The position numbers and the translations under genes are program-made. A DNA stretch of 44,598 bases from Candidatus Roizmanbacteria bacterium CG_4_9_14_0_2_um_filter_38_17. GTDB lineage: Bacteria > Patescibacteriota > Microgenomatia > GCA-00278855. The stretch spans positions 1-44,598 of the forward strand of contig PFSB01000024.1 of assembly GCA_002788855.1 (NCBI GenBank), in the 5' to 3' direction. Positions 30,321 through 37,661 of the stretch are shown piece after piece; position 1 is the stretch's first letter, and the number at the start of each line of letters is the position of its first letter. The notes beneath the pieces are model-generated. The model did no database searches and was not told the DNA's origin. It saw nothing but the letters and a program-made list of their open reading frames with translations.

Positions 30321-30581
30321 TTAACGATCTTCTCTAGGTTTTGCAAGATTAACAATTAGTTTACGTCCCTCGAACTCATGTTCTTGAAACTTCTCTATTG
30401 CAGCTTTTGCTTCCTCAGGTGTACTCATTTCGACGAAGCCGAAACCACGTGAGCGACCAGATTCACGATCTGTTAAAACGATTGCATCTATTACCTTACC
30501 GACCTCTTCAAATAGTTTTCGAAGCATGTCAGTCGTAACGGTATACGCAATGTTCCCAATGTAAAGTTTTGAATTATTCAA
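30321..30581 (-). CDS. RNA recognition motif (RRM) RNA-binding protein
   Basis: An 86-residue single RRM: RNP2 LYIGNI (residues 6-11) and RNP1 RGFGFVEM (about 45-52). Such proteins bind single-stranded RNA and are often cold-induced in bacteria. The start is TTG at 30581, supported by a strong Shine-Dalgarno GGAGG 9 bases upstream and by the lack of an in-frame ATG. The 80-base leader with a ribosome binding site contrasts with the leaderless genes around it, which may allow RNA-level control. Confidence 0.9.
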   Translation of the reverse strand: MNNSKLYIGNIAYTVTTDMLRKLFEEVGKVIDAIVLTDRESGRSRGFGFVEMSTPEEAKAAIEKFQEHEFEGRKLIVNLAKPREDR

Positions 30582-30661
30582 GTATATTCACCTCCAGTAG
30601 TTATATCTAGCAGAAGTATCTTTTAGTAGACCTTAAAGATCCCCACCGACTAATATTTATA

Positions 30662-31345
30662 TTATACAACCAAGTTGATTAATTTGTCTAATTTCCCTGC
30701 AATATCCTCTATTGGTAACAAATTACCATTTTTAACGCAATCTATCATGTTCCAGTTTTTATGCTCTTTGGCAAACTTTAAATACATTTTTTCTGCCTCT
30801 ACTCGGTGGTGGTTATTTTTTTCGTGAATATCTTCTAACTTAGAGTACGCCCGAGAATTAGCGCCTTTAATAGTAATTTTTCGACCCACCTGCCAGGGTA
30901 CGTAGAGATAAATTACTTTGTCAGGGCGTGGCATTTTATGCTGACCATACTCTAGCTCATCAACCCAGCTAATGAATTTTTTACGCTCAGCTTCAGGTAG
31001 ATTTGCTGACAAATGGGCTTGGCTGGAGGTGGTATACCTGTCACAAAGCACAACTGCCCCCTTTTCTAAGAACCCCTCCATTTCTACTCTAGTTTGTGCT
31101 CTATCATCCGCGTAAGCAAGGGCAATTAAGTATGGAGAAACTTGGTCTATCTGTCCAAATTCGCCTCGCAAGTAACGCCCAACGAGTTTACCAAAGAAGG
31201 ATTCTTCGTATCTTGGAAAACTATAAAATTTAACAGGTATCTTTCTCTTTTTAAGACGTGCTACTAGTAATTTTGCCTGGGTACTCTTTCCCGACCCATC
31301 TCCCCCGTCCAAAACAACCAGCTTTCCCTTCTTATTTTTTGTCAT
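30662..31345 (-). CDS. tmk: Thymidylate kinase
   Basis: A 227-residue TMPK: P-loop DGGDGSGKSTQ (about 13-23), the DRY-type motif LCDRYTTSSQAH with the catalytic Arg, and a LID region rich in Arg/Lys near IKGANSRAY. It phosphorylates dTMP to dTDP. It begins 3 bases after the thyA stop, with GGAGG of the thyA end as ribosome binding site, so the two form an operon. Confidence 0.93.
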   Translation of the reverse strand: MTKNKKGKLVVLDGGDGSGKSTQAKLLVARLKKRKIPVKFYSFPRYEESFFGKLVGRYLRGEFGQIDQVSPYLIALAYADDRAQTRVEMEGFLEKGAVVLCDRYTTSSQAHLSANLPEAERKKFISWVDELEYGQHKMPRPDKVIYLYVPWQVGRKITIKGANSRAYSKLEDIHEKNNHHRVEAEKMYLKFAKEHKNWNMIDCVKNGNLLPIEDIAGKLDKLINLVV

Positions 31346-31348
31346 TGA

Positions 31349-32296
31349 TTAAAATCCTCCAACCACAGTGATTTTGCCTTTGATTGGGGGGTGAGGGTTG
31401 TAGTTTTCGATCTTGAAATGCTCAAATTTGAAGTCATCAATGTTTTTAATAGATGGGTCAAGAGTCATGATGGGAAAAGGTTTTGGTTTACGCTTTAGCT
31501 GTTGCCTTACCTGGTCAAAATGATTTTCATAAATATGCGCGTCGCCAAAAGTATGCACAAAATCCCCTGGCTTATACCCAGTAACTTGGGCCAGCATGAT
31601 AGTTAATAATGCGTAGCTTGCGATATTAAAGGGAACACCTAAAAACATGTCTGCAGAGCGCTGGTAGAGCTGAAGCGAAAGCTTATCACCTGTAATGTTT
31701 ATATGAAACATGGTGTGGCAAGGGGCAATAGCCATAGATGCCTTGCGAGTAAGAGCCATTTCATAGATGGATCCAGCGTTCCAGGCAGAGATAACATAGT
31801 GCTTTTTCATCGGCTTGGTTTTTATTTTTTCTAGCGCCCAACCTAACTGATCAATCTTTCTACCTCCTTCGGCGGGCCACTTGCGCCACTGAACTCCATA
31901 AACAGGTCCAATATCTGCCCATTTATCTGAGAATTTAGCGTCTTCTTTGAGTTTTTCGGCAAATTCCTCTAGATCCATCTTTTTGACCTTTTTTTCTTTC
32001 ATGGCTGTTTGATAGTTTTTGTATGCCCAGTCATCCCAGATATGCACGTCATTGTCTACTAGATATTTGATAGATGAAGAACCTGACAAGAACCAGATTA
32101 GCTCATGAATAATCCCTCGTAAGAATACTTTCTTGGTTGTCAAAAGTGGAAAGCCGGCGGATAAATCAAAGCGAATCTGCCTGCCAAAGACGCTTTTTAA
32201 GCCCACCCCAGTCGAGTGGCTTTTTTTCCAGGCGCCATTATCCAGGATGTCTTGGAGAAGTTCTAGGTATTGATATTCAGAATGTTGATCAGACAT
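31349..32296 (-). CDS. thyA: Thymidylate synthase
   Basis: A 315-residue ThyA-type enzyme. The nucleophile Cys is in APCHTMFHI, where most relatives read PPCH; the folate and dUMP contacts are in QRSADMFLGVPFNIASYALL and in GDAHIYENH, and the C-terminus ends near KGKITVVGGF. It methylates dUMP to dTMP using methylene-tetrahydrofolate; DHFR is encoded at 37649. It starts 9 bases after the small coiled-coil gene's stop and is followed by tmk. Confidence 0.94.
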   Translation of the reverse strand: MSDQHSEYQYLELLQDILDNGAWKKSHSTGVGLKSVFGRQIRFDLSAGFPLLTTKKVFLRGIIHELIWFLSGSSSIKYLVDNDVHIWDDWAYKNYQTAMKEKKVKKMDLEEFAEKLKEDAKFSDKWADIGPVYGVQWRKWPAEGGRKIDQLGWALEKIKTKPMKKHYVISAWNAGSIYEMALTRKASMAIAPCHTMFHINITGDKLSLQLYQRSADMFLGVPFNIASYALLTIMLAQVTGYKPGDFVHTFGDAHIYENHFDQVRQQLKRKPKPFPIMTLDPSIKNIDDFKFEHFKIENYNPHPPIKGKITVVGGF

Positions 32297-32305
32297 AATT
32301 ATAGG

Positions 32306-32491
32306 CTAATCAGTACGAATGTTGGCAAGCTCTCCCATCACTTGATCTAGTCCTCTAGTAACTTTATCAGTATATTTAATAAATTTTTCCTCCAACTTAA
32401 TGTCAAAATCTTCTCTTATATTCCCTTCCATCATTCGCATTCTGTTTTCAAGTTTACCATCAAGAGCTTCAAGTTCCCGCTTGGTTGCCAT
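32306..32491 (-). CDS. Small coiled-coil protein, downstream part of an amber-interrupted frame
   Basis: A 61-residue helical protein (MATKRELEALDGKLENRMR…), predicted coiled coil throughout, not recognised. The frame is continuous with the 22-codon ORF upstream except for one TAG; ATG 32489-32491 lies 6 bases past that stop. It has no promoter of its own, since the leaderless promoter is in front of the upstream ORF. It could be made by reinitiation, by readthrough as a single 86-residue protein, or not at all. thyA follows after 9 bases. Confidence 0.45.
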   Translation of the reverse strand: MATKRELEALDGKLENRMRMMEGNIREDFDIKLEEKFIKYTDKVTRGLDQVMGELANIRTD

Positions 32492-32497
32492 TCTAGC

Positions 32498-32566
32498 CTA
32501 AAGCTGATCTATATCTTTTTTTGTGGCAACTCTACCGTTAGATTGTTTCTTTGTAGTTTTACTCAT
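32498..32566 (-). CDS. 22-residue ORF ending in amber, upstream part of the same frame
   Basis: ATG 32566 lies 7 bases after TG-T-TAAAAT, as in other leaderless genes. It reads MSKTTKKQSNGRVATKKDIDQL and stops at TAG, then ARMATKREL in the same frame. VATKKDIDQL and MATKRELEAL look like two copies of one motif. Either a short leader peptide coupled to the next ORF or the 5' half of a gene with a nonsense codon. Confidence 0.45.
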   Translation of the reverse strand: MSKTTKKQSNGRVATKKDIDQL

Positions 32567-32669
32567 GATATCTATTTTAACATTTATAAACCAAAGTTTT
32601 CAACTATTCTAACTTGGTCCTCAGATCTTTTATTATTATATTTAGTCGTGATATGTTAAAATCGTTCTT

Positions 32670-32978
32670 GTGAATATTAAATATATAGATCAGCAAGAAT
32701 TAAAGTGTCAATTGCTCAAACTTATGAGTTATTATCTTGATCTTAATAAACACAAGATTTTTTTGTTCGGCTCTCGAGTGCAAGGAAACAATATGGAACG
32801 CTCTGATATCGATCTGGGCATTGAAGGATATAAACCAATATCACCTGAAACCAGGTTGAAGATTCTAGAAGCCATTGACAAGCTTCCGATTCTTTACTCA
32901 ATAGACTTGGTTGATTTTACCACTGCTGATAATAAGTTTAAAACTGTTGCTAAGCGATACATAGAATACCTTAATTGA
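32670..32978 (+). CDS. MNT-type minimal nucleotidyltransferase (antitoxin of MNT-HEPN)
   Basis: A 102-residue MNT with the nucleotidyltransferase motif GSRVQGNNMERSDIDLGI (about 33-50) and a third Asp in IDLVDF. MntA-type antitoxins AMPylate their HEPN partner to silence it. The start is GTG 32670, 7 bases after TG-T-TAAAAT. The HEPN gene starts 8 bases after its stop. Confidence 0.85.
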   Translation: MNIKYIDQQELKCQLLKLMSYYLDLNKHKIFLFGSRVQGNNMERSDIDLGIEGYKPISPETRLKILEAIDKLPILYSIDLVDFTTADNKFKTVAKRYIEYLN

Positions 32979-32985
32979 TTGAATC

Positions 32986-33378
32986 ATGGACAAAAAAATA
33001 CTTAGTGATATAAAAAAAGCTCTTGAAAAACTCGACGATGCGCTCAAACAGGAAGATAGCGAATACATTCGCGACTCAGCTATCAAACGGTTTGAACTAT
33101 GCTTTGATCTAGGATGGAAACTGATGAAGTTATATGCCAAAACTGAAGGTTTGGAGTGCAACTCGCCTCGTTCATGTATACGCACCATGTTTGAGTTAGG
33201 TATATTAAGATATGATGAAAATTGGATGCAGATGATAACAGATCGTAATGAGCTAGTTCACATATATAGACAGGAACTTGCTGATATAGTTTATCACAGA
33301 CTTCCTGAATATCTACAAATGCTAAAAGCCGTGCTTGATAAAATTACCAAAACACCAACATATAAGGACGGTCCTTAA
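32986..33378 (+). CDS. HEPN-domain toxin (HI0074-like) with REP-encoded C-terminus
   Basis: A 130-residue helical protein of the nucleotidyltransferase-substrate-binding family: SAIKRFELCFDLGWKLMKLYA and the Rx4H RNase motif RNELVH (about residue 85-90), followed by helix ending in KLITK-type sequence. It would be an RNase toxin paired with the MNT gene. The last residues TYKDGP and the TAA stop are encoded by a family 3 palindrome (33360-33380), so the original C-terminus has been replaced. Confidence 0.84.
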   Translation: MDKKILSDIKKALEKLDDALKQEDSEYIRDSAIKRFELCFDLGWKLMKLYAKTEGLECNSPRSCIRTMFELGILRYDENWMQMITDRNELVHIYRQELADIVYHRLPEYLQMLKAVLDKITKTPTYKDGP

Positions 33379-33380
33379 AT
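33360..33380. repeat. REP family 3 palindrome providing the HEPN stop codon
   Basis: ATAAGGAC-G-GTCCTTAAAT, in frame with the toxin gene and lying between convergent genes. Confidence 0.8.
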
Positions 33381-33392
33381 GTTCTTACCTAT

Positions 33393-33656
33393 CTATTCAA
33401 TTAGACTTGTGTTCCAATTTAGATTAACTGACCATGGATCTGTGTCATAATCAAACTTTGGCTTACAACCTTCTTCTCGACCTGAACAGGTATAGCAGTT
33501 ATTCATTGCTAGACCCGCAATGAGTGCTTGGGCTTCTACTTTCTTTATTCCTTTTGTCCACATGTCCGCAATAACCGTCCCACCTACTTTTCTTTGATTA
33601 ACAAAGACGCAATCTTCTAAACGTGCAACTGGTAAAATTTGTAATATATCTTTGAT
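33393..33656 (-). CDS. Cys-containing small protein without a normal start codon
   Basis: The reverse strand carries an open frame of 87 codons from ATC 33656 to TAG. It reads IKDILQILPVARLEDCVFVN near the start and NNCYTCSGREEGCKPKFDYD later, with a plausible metal or disulfide pattern (C-x2-C-x6-C). No ATG, GTG or TTG precedes it in frame after an upstream TGA, but AGGAGG lies 9 bases before the ATC. Initiation at AUC (or AUU two codons earlier) would be unusual, though AUU is used by infC in some bacteria. The first ATG lies at codon 32. Not recognised; it is divergent from the regulator at 33777. Confidence 0.5.
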   Translation of the reverse strand: MKDILQILPVARLEDCVFVNQRKVGGTVIADMWTKGIKKVEAQALIAGLAMNNCYTCSGREEGCKPKFDYDTDPWSVNLNWNTSLIE

Positions 33657-33663
33657 ATTAATA

Positions 33664-33779
33664 CACCTCCTGACTCATTTTGTTAACACTGAGTTTATAG
33701 CCGAATTGTATTAATCACCTGACTTTTAATCTGACTCTTTTTTGTCAGATGAAAAGGCTTATAGTATAATCAGGAGGTG
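33664..33779. promoter_or_regulatory. Divergent promoter region with TCAGGAGGTG inverted repeat
   Basis: CACCTCCTGA (33664-33673) and TCAGGAGGTG (33770-33779) are perfect inverted copies at the two gene starts. TTGTCA (33742-33747), 17 bases, TATAAT (33765-33770) drives the rightward gene, whose GTG (33777) falls at the expected transcription start. The leftward copy serves as the Shine-Dalgarno of 33393-33656. An operator role is inferred. Confidence 0.5.
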
Positions 33780-34910
33780 AAATATAAATATTGGGTCCCT
33801 TCTATCTATCCGGAGTTTGTTAAAAACTGTAAAACTATAATTGAGTCGGGTGAGCCTGGATTAATCATTGCTGCTCCCCAGAATGGAATCTTACAAAGAA
33901 CCTTACAATTGGTACAGGACTACCAAGATCAGTTTCCTCCCCTAATACACATTAGATTTTCTTCGCAGTTTGAGGACTTGGAGGATATTAAGAATGAACT
34001 AAAAAAAGCAAAAATGCTAAATTCAAAAAAGCCTTTTGGATTACTTTTAACTAATATTGAATATTTATTTGACACCAGAAATACGATTCTATTGGATAAT
34101 TTATTGTTTTGGCAGAAGGAATATCCCCAAATGCGTCCGATTATTCTTGCTCAATCTGACTTAACACATCGTGAGCGCGCAAGAGAATTTATTCAGTCTT
34201 ATATCTTTAGCCGAATTTATTATTATCCCTATTATTCAAGAGAGGATGCAATTAGCTTTCTTAATGCTATAGCTAGCGAGTGGAACATGAAACTGCCAGA
34301 AAATATTTGTAAGCATATTGTAAATATCTGTGGTGGTCAGTTGTGGCTATTGAAGGAAACCCTACGGCTATACAGACATAAAAAATATACAACAGAAGCT
34401 GAGCTTTTATTATATCCGTCAATTGAGTATCGCTTGAAGGAGATTTTTAGCGCATTTAATAGGGAGGAACAAAAAAATCTGGCTCTTATAGCTAATTGTA
34501 AAGAGGACTTTAATAAGGATTTTAAAAAATTTGCTCATAGAGTAAATCTAGTTGACAAGAATAAGCTCACTATCCCCATACTAGCTGAATATGTTTTAAG
34601 TCAAAAACAAGAACCTAAAATATCCATTGAGGGTAAAATAATTAAGGCAAATGACATTGTAATTACAAGCCTATTCTCCACAAATGAACAATTAATGTTA
34701 ATAGAGCTTTATAAGAATCGTGGGAAAATATTATCTAAGGATGAAATAGCTGATTTAATCTGGAAGGATAATGCAGAGGATAAATTCTCAATTTGGGGTA
34801 TTGAGCAGTTAATTAGTCGTTTGAGAGGTAAGTTAATTAAAGCAAGCTTCCCCAAATCCTGCATCATAACTGTTCGTAATAAAGGTTATAAGTTTGCGGT
34901 CACTTCTTAG
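33777..34910 (+). CDS. Putative regulator: degenerate AAA/STAND-like ATPase with C-terminal OmpR-type winged helix
   Basis: A 377-residue protein. The first 250 residues resemble the AAA-like core of STAND proteins: LIIAAPQNGILQRTLQLV where a P-loop would be but without its GK[ST], FGLLLTNIEYLF as a Walker B-like strand without the acidic pair, a sensor-like IILAQSDLTHRER and a helical lid. The C-terminal 95 residues are a winged helix of the OmpR/PhoB type (ILSKDEIADLIWKDN, then IEQLISRLRGKL and VRNKGYKF). It probably binds DNA and senses an unknown signal without ATP hydrolysis. It lies 2 bases before the large nucleotidyltransferase-like gene. GTG 33777 is set by the promoter. Confidence 0.62.
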   Translation: MKYKYWVPSIYPEFVKNCKTIIESGEPGLIIAAPQNGILQRTLQLVQDYQDQFPPLIHIRFSSQFEDLEDIKNELKKAKMLNSKKPFGLLLTNIEYLFDTRNTILLDNLLFWQKEYPQMRPIILAQSDLTHRERAREFIQSYIFSRIYYYPYYSREDAISFLNAIASEWNMKLPENICKHIVNICGGQLWLLKETLRLYRHKKYTTEAELLLYPSIEYRLKEIFSAFNREEQKNLALIANCKEDFNKDFKKFAHRVNLVDKNKLTIPILAEYVLSQKQEPKISIEGKIIKANDIVITSLFSTNEQLMLIELYKNRGKILSKDEIADLIWKDNAEDKFSIWGIEQLISRLRGKLIKASFPKSCIITVRNKGYKFAVTS

Positions 34911-34912
34911 CT

Positions 34913-36871
34913 ATGATTCTATCTGAAGAGTTGTTCACTCCCTATCCATACGTTGCCCGTATGATTAATATTGAGCAAATTGAAGGTGATATTGATTTTA
35001 CGGAAAAACCTCTATCACTTAACGAAGTTATTCATCACGCTTTTACTCTCCAATCAGAAAACTGGAAACACACGATGGGCAGTGCTGCTGCGATTATCTT
35101 GAATCCTTTAGCTGATTACTTTTTACAAACCTCGACGCCTAGTATAGAAAATAACTCAATTCAAGATAATCAATATGTAGAGTTTGCTCAACTGCAAGGA
35201 AGTGTTGCTCGAAAATTATTTTATGATCCAGGAATAGTTGATCAAACTTGGCAAGTATTAGCAGATGTTGCTGAGAATATGCCCAAGGGAAGCCCTGACT
35301 TTGTAACTTCCGTACTTAGTGGATTTAAAATTGGAATCCATGATATTGATATTAAACTTGATCCAACTAGATGGTCCACGACCATACCTGAAGTGTTAGA
35401 CTTAATCAGACCCGGATTTGCTCAACTTATAAAATCTGGTTTTAGCGTTGAGACGCATATCTATCGTGTCTACGAAGGTATGGATATATTAAGAGTTACT
35501 TTAGATCCCAGTGATGGAAGCACACCGTGTAATGTTGATATTGCGTATTTACCAACTAAAGATCAACAAGATAGAGATTTTCGTAATGGAGATCATTTGA
35601 GTTTAAAAAAAGACGGTGTTTATGTAAATATAGCTGTCGACACAAGTAAAGAATCAGAAGATCTGGGACGCTTTGTGATAATTGATACATTCGAATCTCT
35701 GATAAAAAAAATTGACATTACGCTTTTGCCTTCTCAAATAAGAAATCCATTCTATCGAAGTTTTGAGCAAACGGTCTATGCACTGCTTTCACTTATTAGA
35801 CAAGAGATATTTAATCCAGCACCTGTAGACCTAGCAGAGCGAGTTAAAAGTGCTACTTTTGATGAAGTATATCGTCAATTACTAATACATAACTTAATTG
35901 ATGTTTATAAACAGAAAAAGTTAACTGAAGGAGTACAAATAGACATAGCACGGGAGGTTTTGATTGCTTTGACAGCTAATCCAGTATTTGCTTTTGGATC
36001 ACTTATCAGATCTGGATTGCCTGACGTACTTGGAATCCAAAGTGATTTTGTGTCGCTTCTAGGTAAAATGACTTCTGACGAGATGCAAAGTAGAATTAAG
36101 ACCGATTCGGTGTTTGTGCAACAAATTATCGAGTTATTTAACATTAAATCTCAATCAACTTTAGTTGATATACCCAAACCCGATAGATATGTTGACCTTA
36201 TTCCTGTTGGAGACTCAGTGAATAGAGCTACCCAATTAATTTTTAAAGATATGCATCGTGTTGATACTGCCCCTCTATCTGACCGTGTAGCAAGATACAA
36301 ACACCATTTTCATTCATGGATTATTGACACACCTGAAACACCCAAGCTCATGGATCATCTGTATGCAGACCCAGATGATCGACGCACTGCCAATATCATT
36401 ATTAACAGTGCTGCTCTAGACAGTACAGTTGTTATGATGCCTAATTCAACAAGACTGTTTGTATTCAATCAAGAACAAAGCAGGCCACCAGATTCACAGA
36501 ATATAAAAAAATTGATTCAAGGACTTAGAGTGAGACCTGATATTGTACAATATTACAAAAAATTTATGCCTGACTGTGTTGCCGCTTGGGAATATCAAAA
36601 TTTGACACTTGGAGCAGGCAAAAGGCACCACTTAAGCTTACAGCTTCACCAAGCAGATCTGCCATTGGCAATGATCAGAGTCATGCAGAGTCCAGATGTC
36701 GGTGAAATTGTTGTATTCTCGCATCCCGCCTGTTTTTATCCTGCAACAGTTCTGCGCGAACTTCAGCTTTGTACTGACCCGAACGGTGACTATCCTGGTA
36801 CTGATCTTAAGGACTTTTTTACAACAGAGCAAATAGAGAAATATGTTGAGTTTCTTGATCAACGATTATAG
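34913..36871 (+). CDS. Large protein with putative nucleotidyltransferase-fold core
   Basis: A 652-residue protein I do not recognise as a family. Residues about 125-215 show an order compatible with a pol-beta-type nucleotidyltransferase: SGFKIGIHDIDIKLD (G137, D144, D146) and, after a helix and two strands, NVDIAYL (third Asp, D209). The following 200 residues are helical, as in poly(A) polymerase-like proteins, and the C-terminal 200 residues are mixed with Cys and His residues (KHHFHSW, AGKRHHLSLQL). It is encoded 2 bases after the ATPase-like/winged-helix gene, so the two act together. Beside MNT-HEPN, a defence or stress role is conceivable. Assignment is tentative. Confidence 0.45.
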   Translation: MILSEELFTPYPYVARMINIEQIEGDIDFTEKPLSLNEVIHHAFTLQSENWKHTMGSAAAIILNPLADYFLQTSTPSIENNSIQDNQYVEFAQLQGSVARKLFYDPGIVDQTWQVLADVAENMPKGSPDFVTSVLSGFKIGIHDIDIKLDPTRWSTTIPEVLDLIRPGFAQLIKSGFSVETHIYRVYEGMDILRVTLDPSDGSTPCNVDIAYLPTKDQQDRDFRNGDHLSLKKDGVYVNIAVDTSKESEDLGRFVIIDTFESLIKKIDITLLPSQIRNPFYRSFEQTVYALLSLIRQEIFNPAPVDLAERVKSATFDEVYRQLLIHNLIDVYKQKKLTEGVQIDIAREVLIALTANPVFAFGSLIRSGLPDVLGIQSDFVSLLGKMTSDEMQSRIKTDSVFVQQIIELFNIKSQSTLVDIPKPDRYVDLIPVGDSVNRATQLIFKDMHRVDTAPLSDRVARYKHHFHSWIIDTPETPKLMDHLYADPDDRRTANIIINSAALDSTVVMMPNSTRLFVFNQEQSRPPDSQNIKKLIQGLRVRPDIVQYYKKFMPDCVAAWEYQNLTLGAGKRHHLSLQLHQADLPLAMIRVMQSPDVGEIVVFSHPACFYPATVLRELQLCTDPNGDYPGTDLKDFFTTEQIEKYVEFLDQRL

Positions 36872-36937
36872 ATAAACAGGTTGAGACCGATATCAAAGGG
36901 CTGGTTGAATTTGCCTATGTATATGCTTACTGACTCC

Positions 36938-36960
36938 GTAGGGTTTGACCCTGCGGGTTC
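36938..36960. repeat. REP family 1 palindrome
   Basis: TAGGGTTTGACCCTGCGGGTTC, one base off the perfect arms; it lies 4 bases before a family 2 copy. Confidence 0.7.
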
Positions 36961-36964
36961 ATAA

Positions 36965-36985
36965 TTTTAAAACCGGGTTTTAAAA
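36965..36985. repeat. REP family 2 palindrome
   Basis: Ten-base arms TTTTAAAACC / GGTTTTAAAA around G, adjacent to a family 1 copy, between the convergent genes ending at 36871 and 36997. Confidence 0.85.
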
Positions 36986-36996
36986 CTTCCACGTAA

Positions 36997-37251
36997 TTAA
37001 TTCAGAGGTTGAGGCCGATTCCAAAAGTTTAGATTGGTTGGTAGTGAGTATGCTTTTCCCCATAAATAAAATTCAAATAGGCGTCTATTTTCAGACGAAA
37101 TGCTATTTTTAATACTATTCCAGTATACTATAACTTCCTTTTTTAAGAGTGGTTTTCCCTCAAGCCCATACTCGATTTTCTGAACAAGTTCCCATACTTT
37201 TTTATCTTTTTTGGACTTAAATTTACTTATATCTGTATTCCAGTTCCTCAT
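36997..37251 (-). CDS. Small hypothetical protein
   Basis: An 84-residue basic, helical protein (MRNWNTDISKFKSKKDKKVW… ending NLNFWNRPQPLN) with aromatic residues in the second half. I do not recognise it. ATG 37251 follows TG-A-TATAAT by 6 bases, a strong promoter that supports it as a real gene. It converges on the nucleotidyltransferase-like gene and is divergent from the riboflavin kinase gene. Confidence 0.6.
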   Translation of the reverse strand: MRNWNTDISKFKSKKDKKVWELVQKIEYGLEGKPLLKKEVIVYWNSIKNSISSENRRLFEFYLWGKAYSLPTNLNFWNRPQPLN

Positions 37252-37289
37252 GGGTTTATTATATCACCCATGTGTGGTAAATTTACATA

Positions 37290-37661
37290 GTGAATGCGCA
37301 TGTAAAATTTAGGGCAAAGGTAATAAAAGGTGCAAGCCGTGGTAAAGAACTGGGTTTTCCGACCTTAAATATGCAAATTCCAACAGGGTTTGACCTTGCA
37401 GAAGGTGTACACGCTTGCTGGGTGAGGTGTGACGATAGACACTTTATGGGGGCTTTGCACTACGGACCTGCTCCTGTGTTTGACCAGACAAAACCTTCTT
37501 TGGAAGTCCATTTAATAGATATTAAAAGCGATTTGAAACCAATTAGTCTGAAAGTTGAGATTGTTAAGTTCATCCGTAAAGTTGAATTATTTGATTCTCC
37601 AGAGCTTTTAATTGAGCAAATTCAAAAAGATGTTGATAAAATACGTTTATGCTTAACATAA
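37290..37661 (+). CDS. Riboflavin kinase (kinase domain only)
   Basis: A 123-residue protein matching the C-terminal kinase domain of RibF: VIKGASRGKELGFPTLNMQIP (the GFPTxN motif), GALHYGPAPVFD and SLEVHLIDI. It makes FMN from riboflavin. The usual N-terminal FAD synthetase domain is absent, so FAD must be made otherwise or obtained. Start is GTG 37290, 6 bases after TG-G-TAAATT. It overlaps folA by 13 bases. A one-mismatch copy of the REP family 1 palindrome (37384-37398) is in frame and encodes PTGFDL. Confidence 0.87.
   Translation: MNAHVKFRAKVIKGASRGKELGFPTLNMQIPTGFDLAEGVHACWVRCDDRHFMGALHYGPAPVFDQTKPSLEVHLIDIKSDLKPISLKVEIVKFIRKVELFDSPELLIEQIQKDVDKIRLCLT
37384..37398. repeat. Possible degenerate REP family 1 copy inside the riboflavin kinase gene
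   Basis: CAGGGTTTGACCTTG matches the family 1 core in 14 of 15 bases, in frame. Confidence 0.4.
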
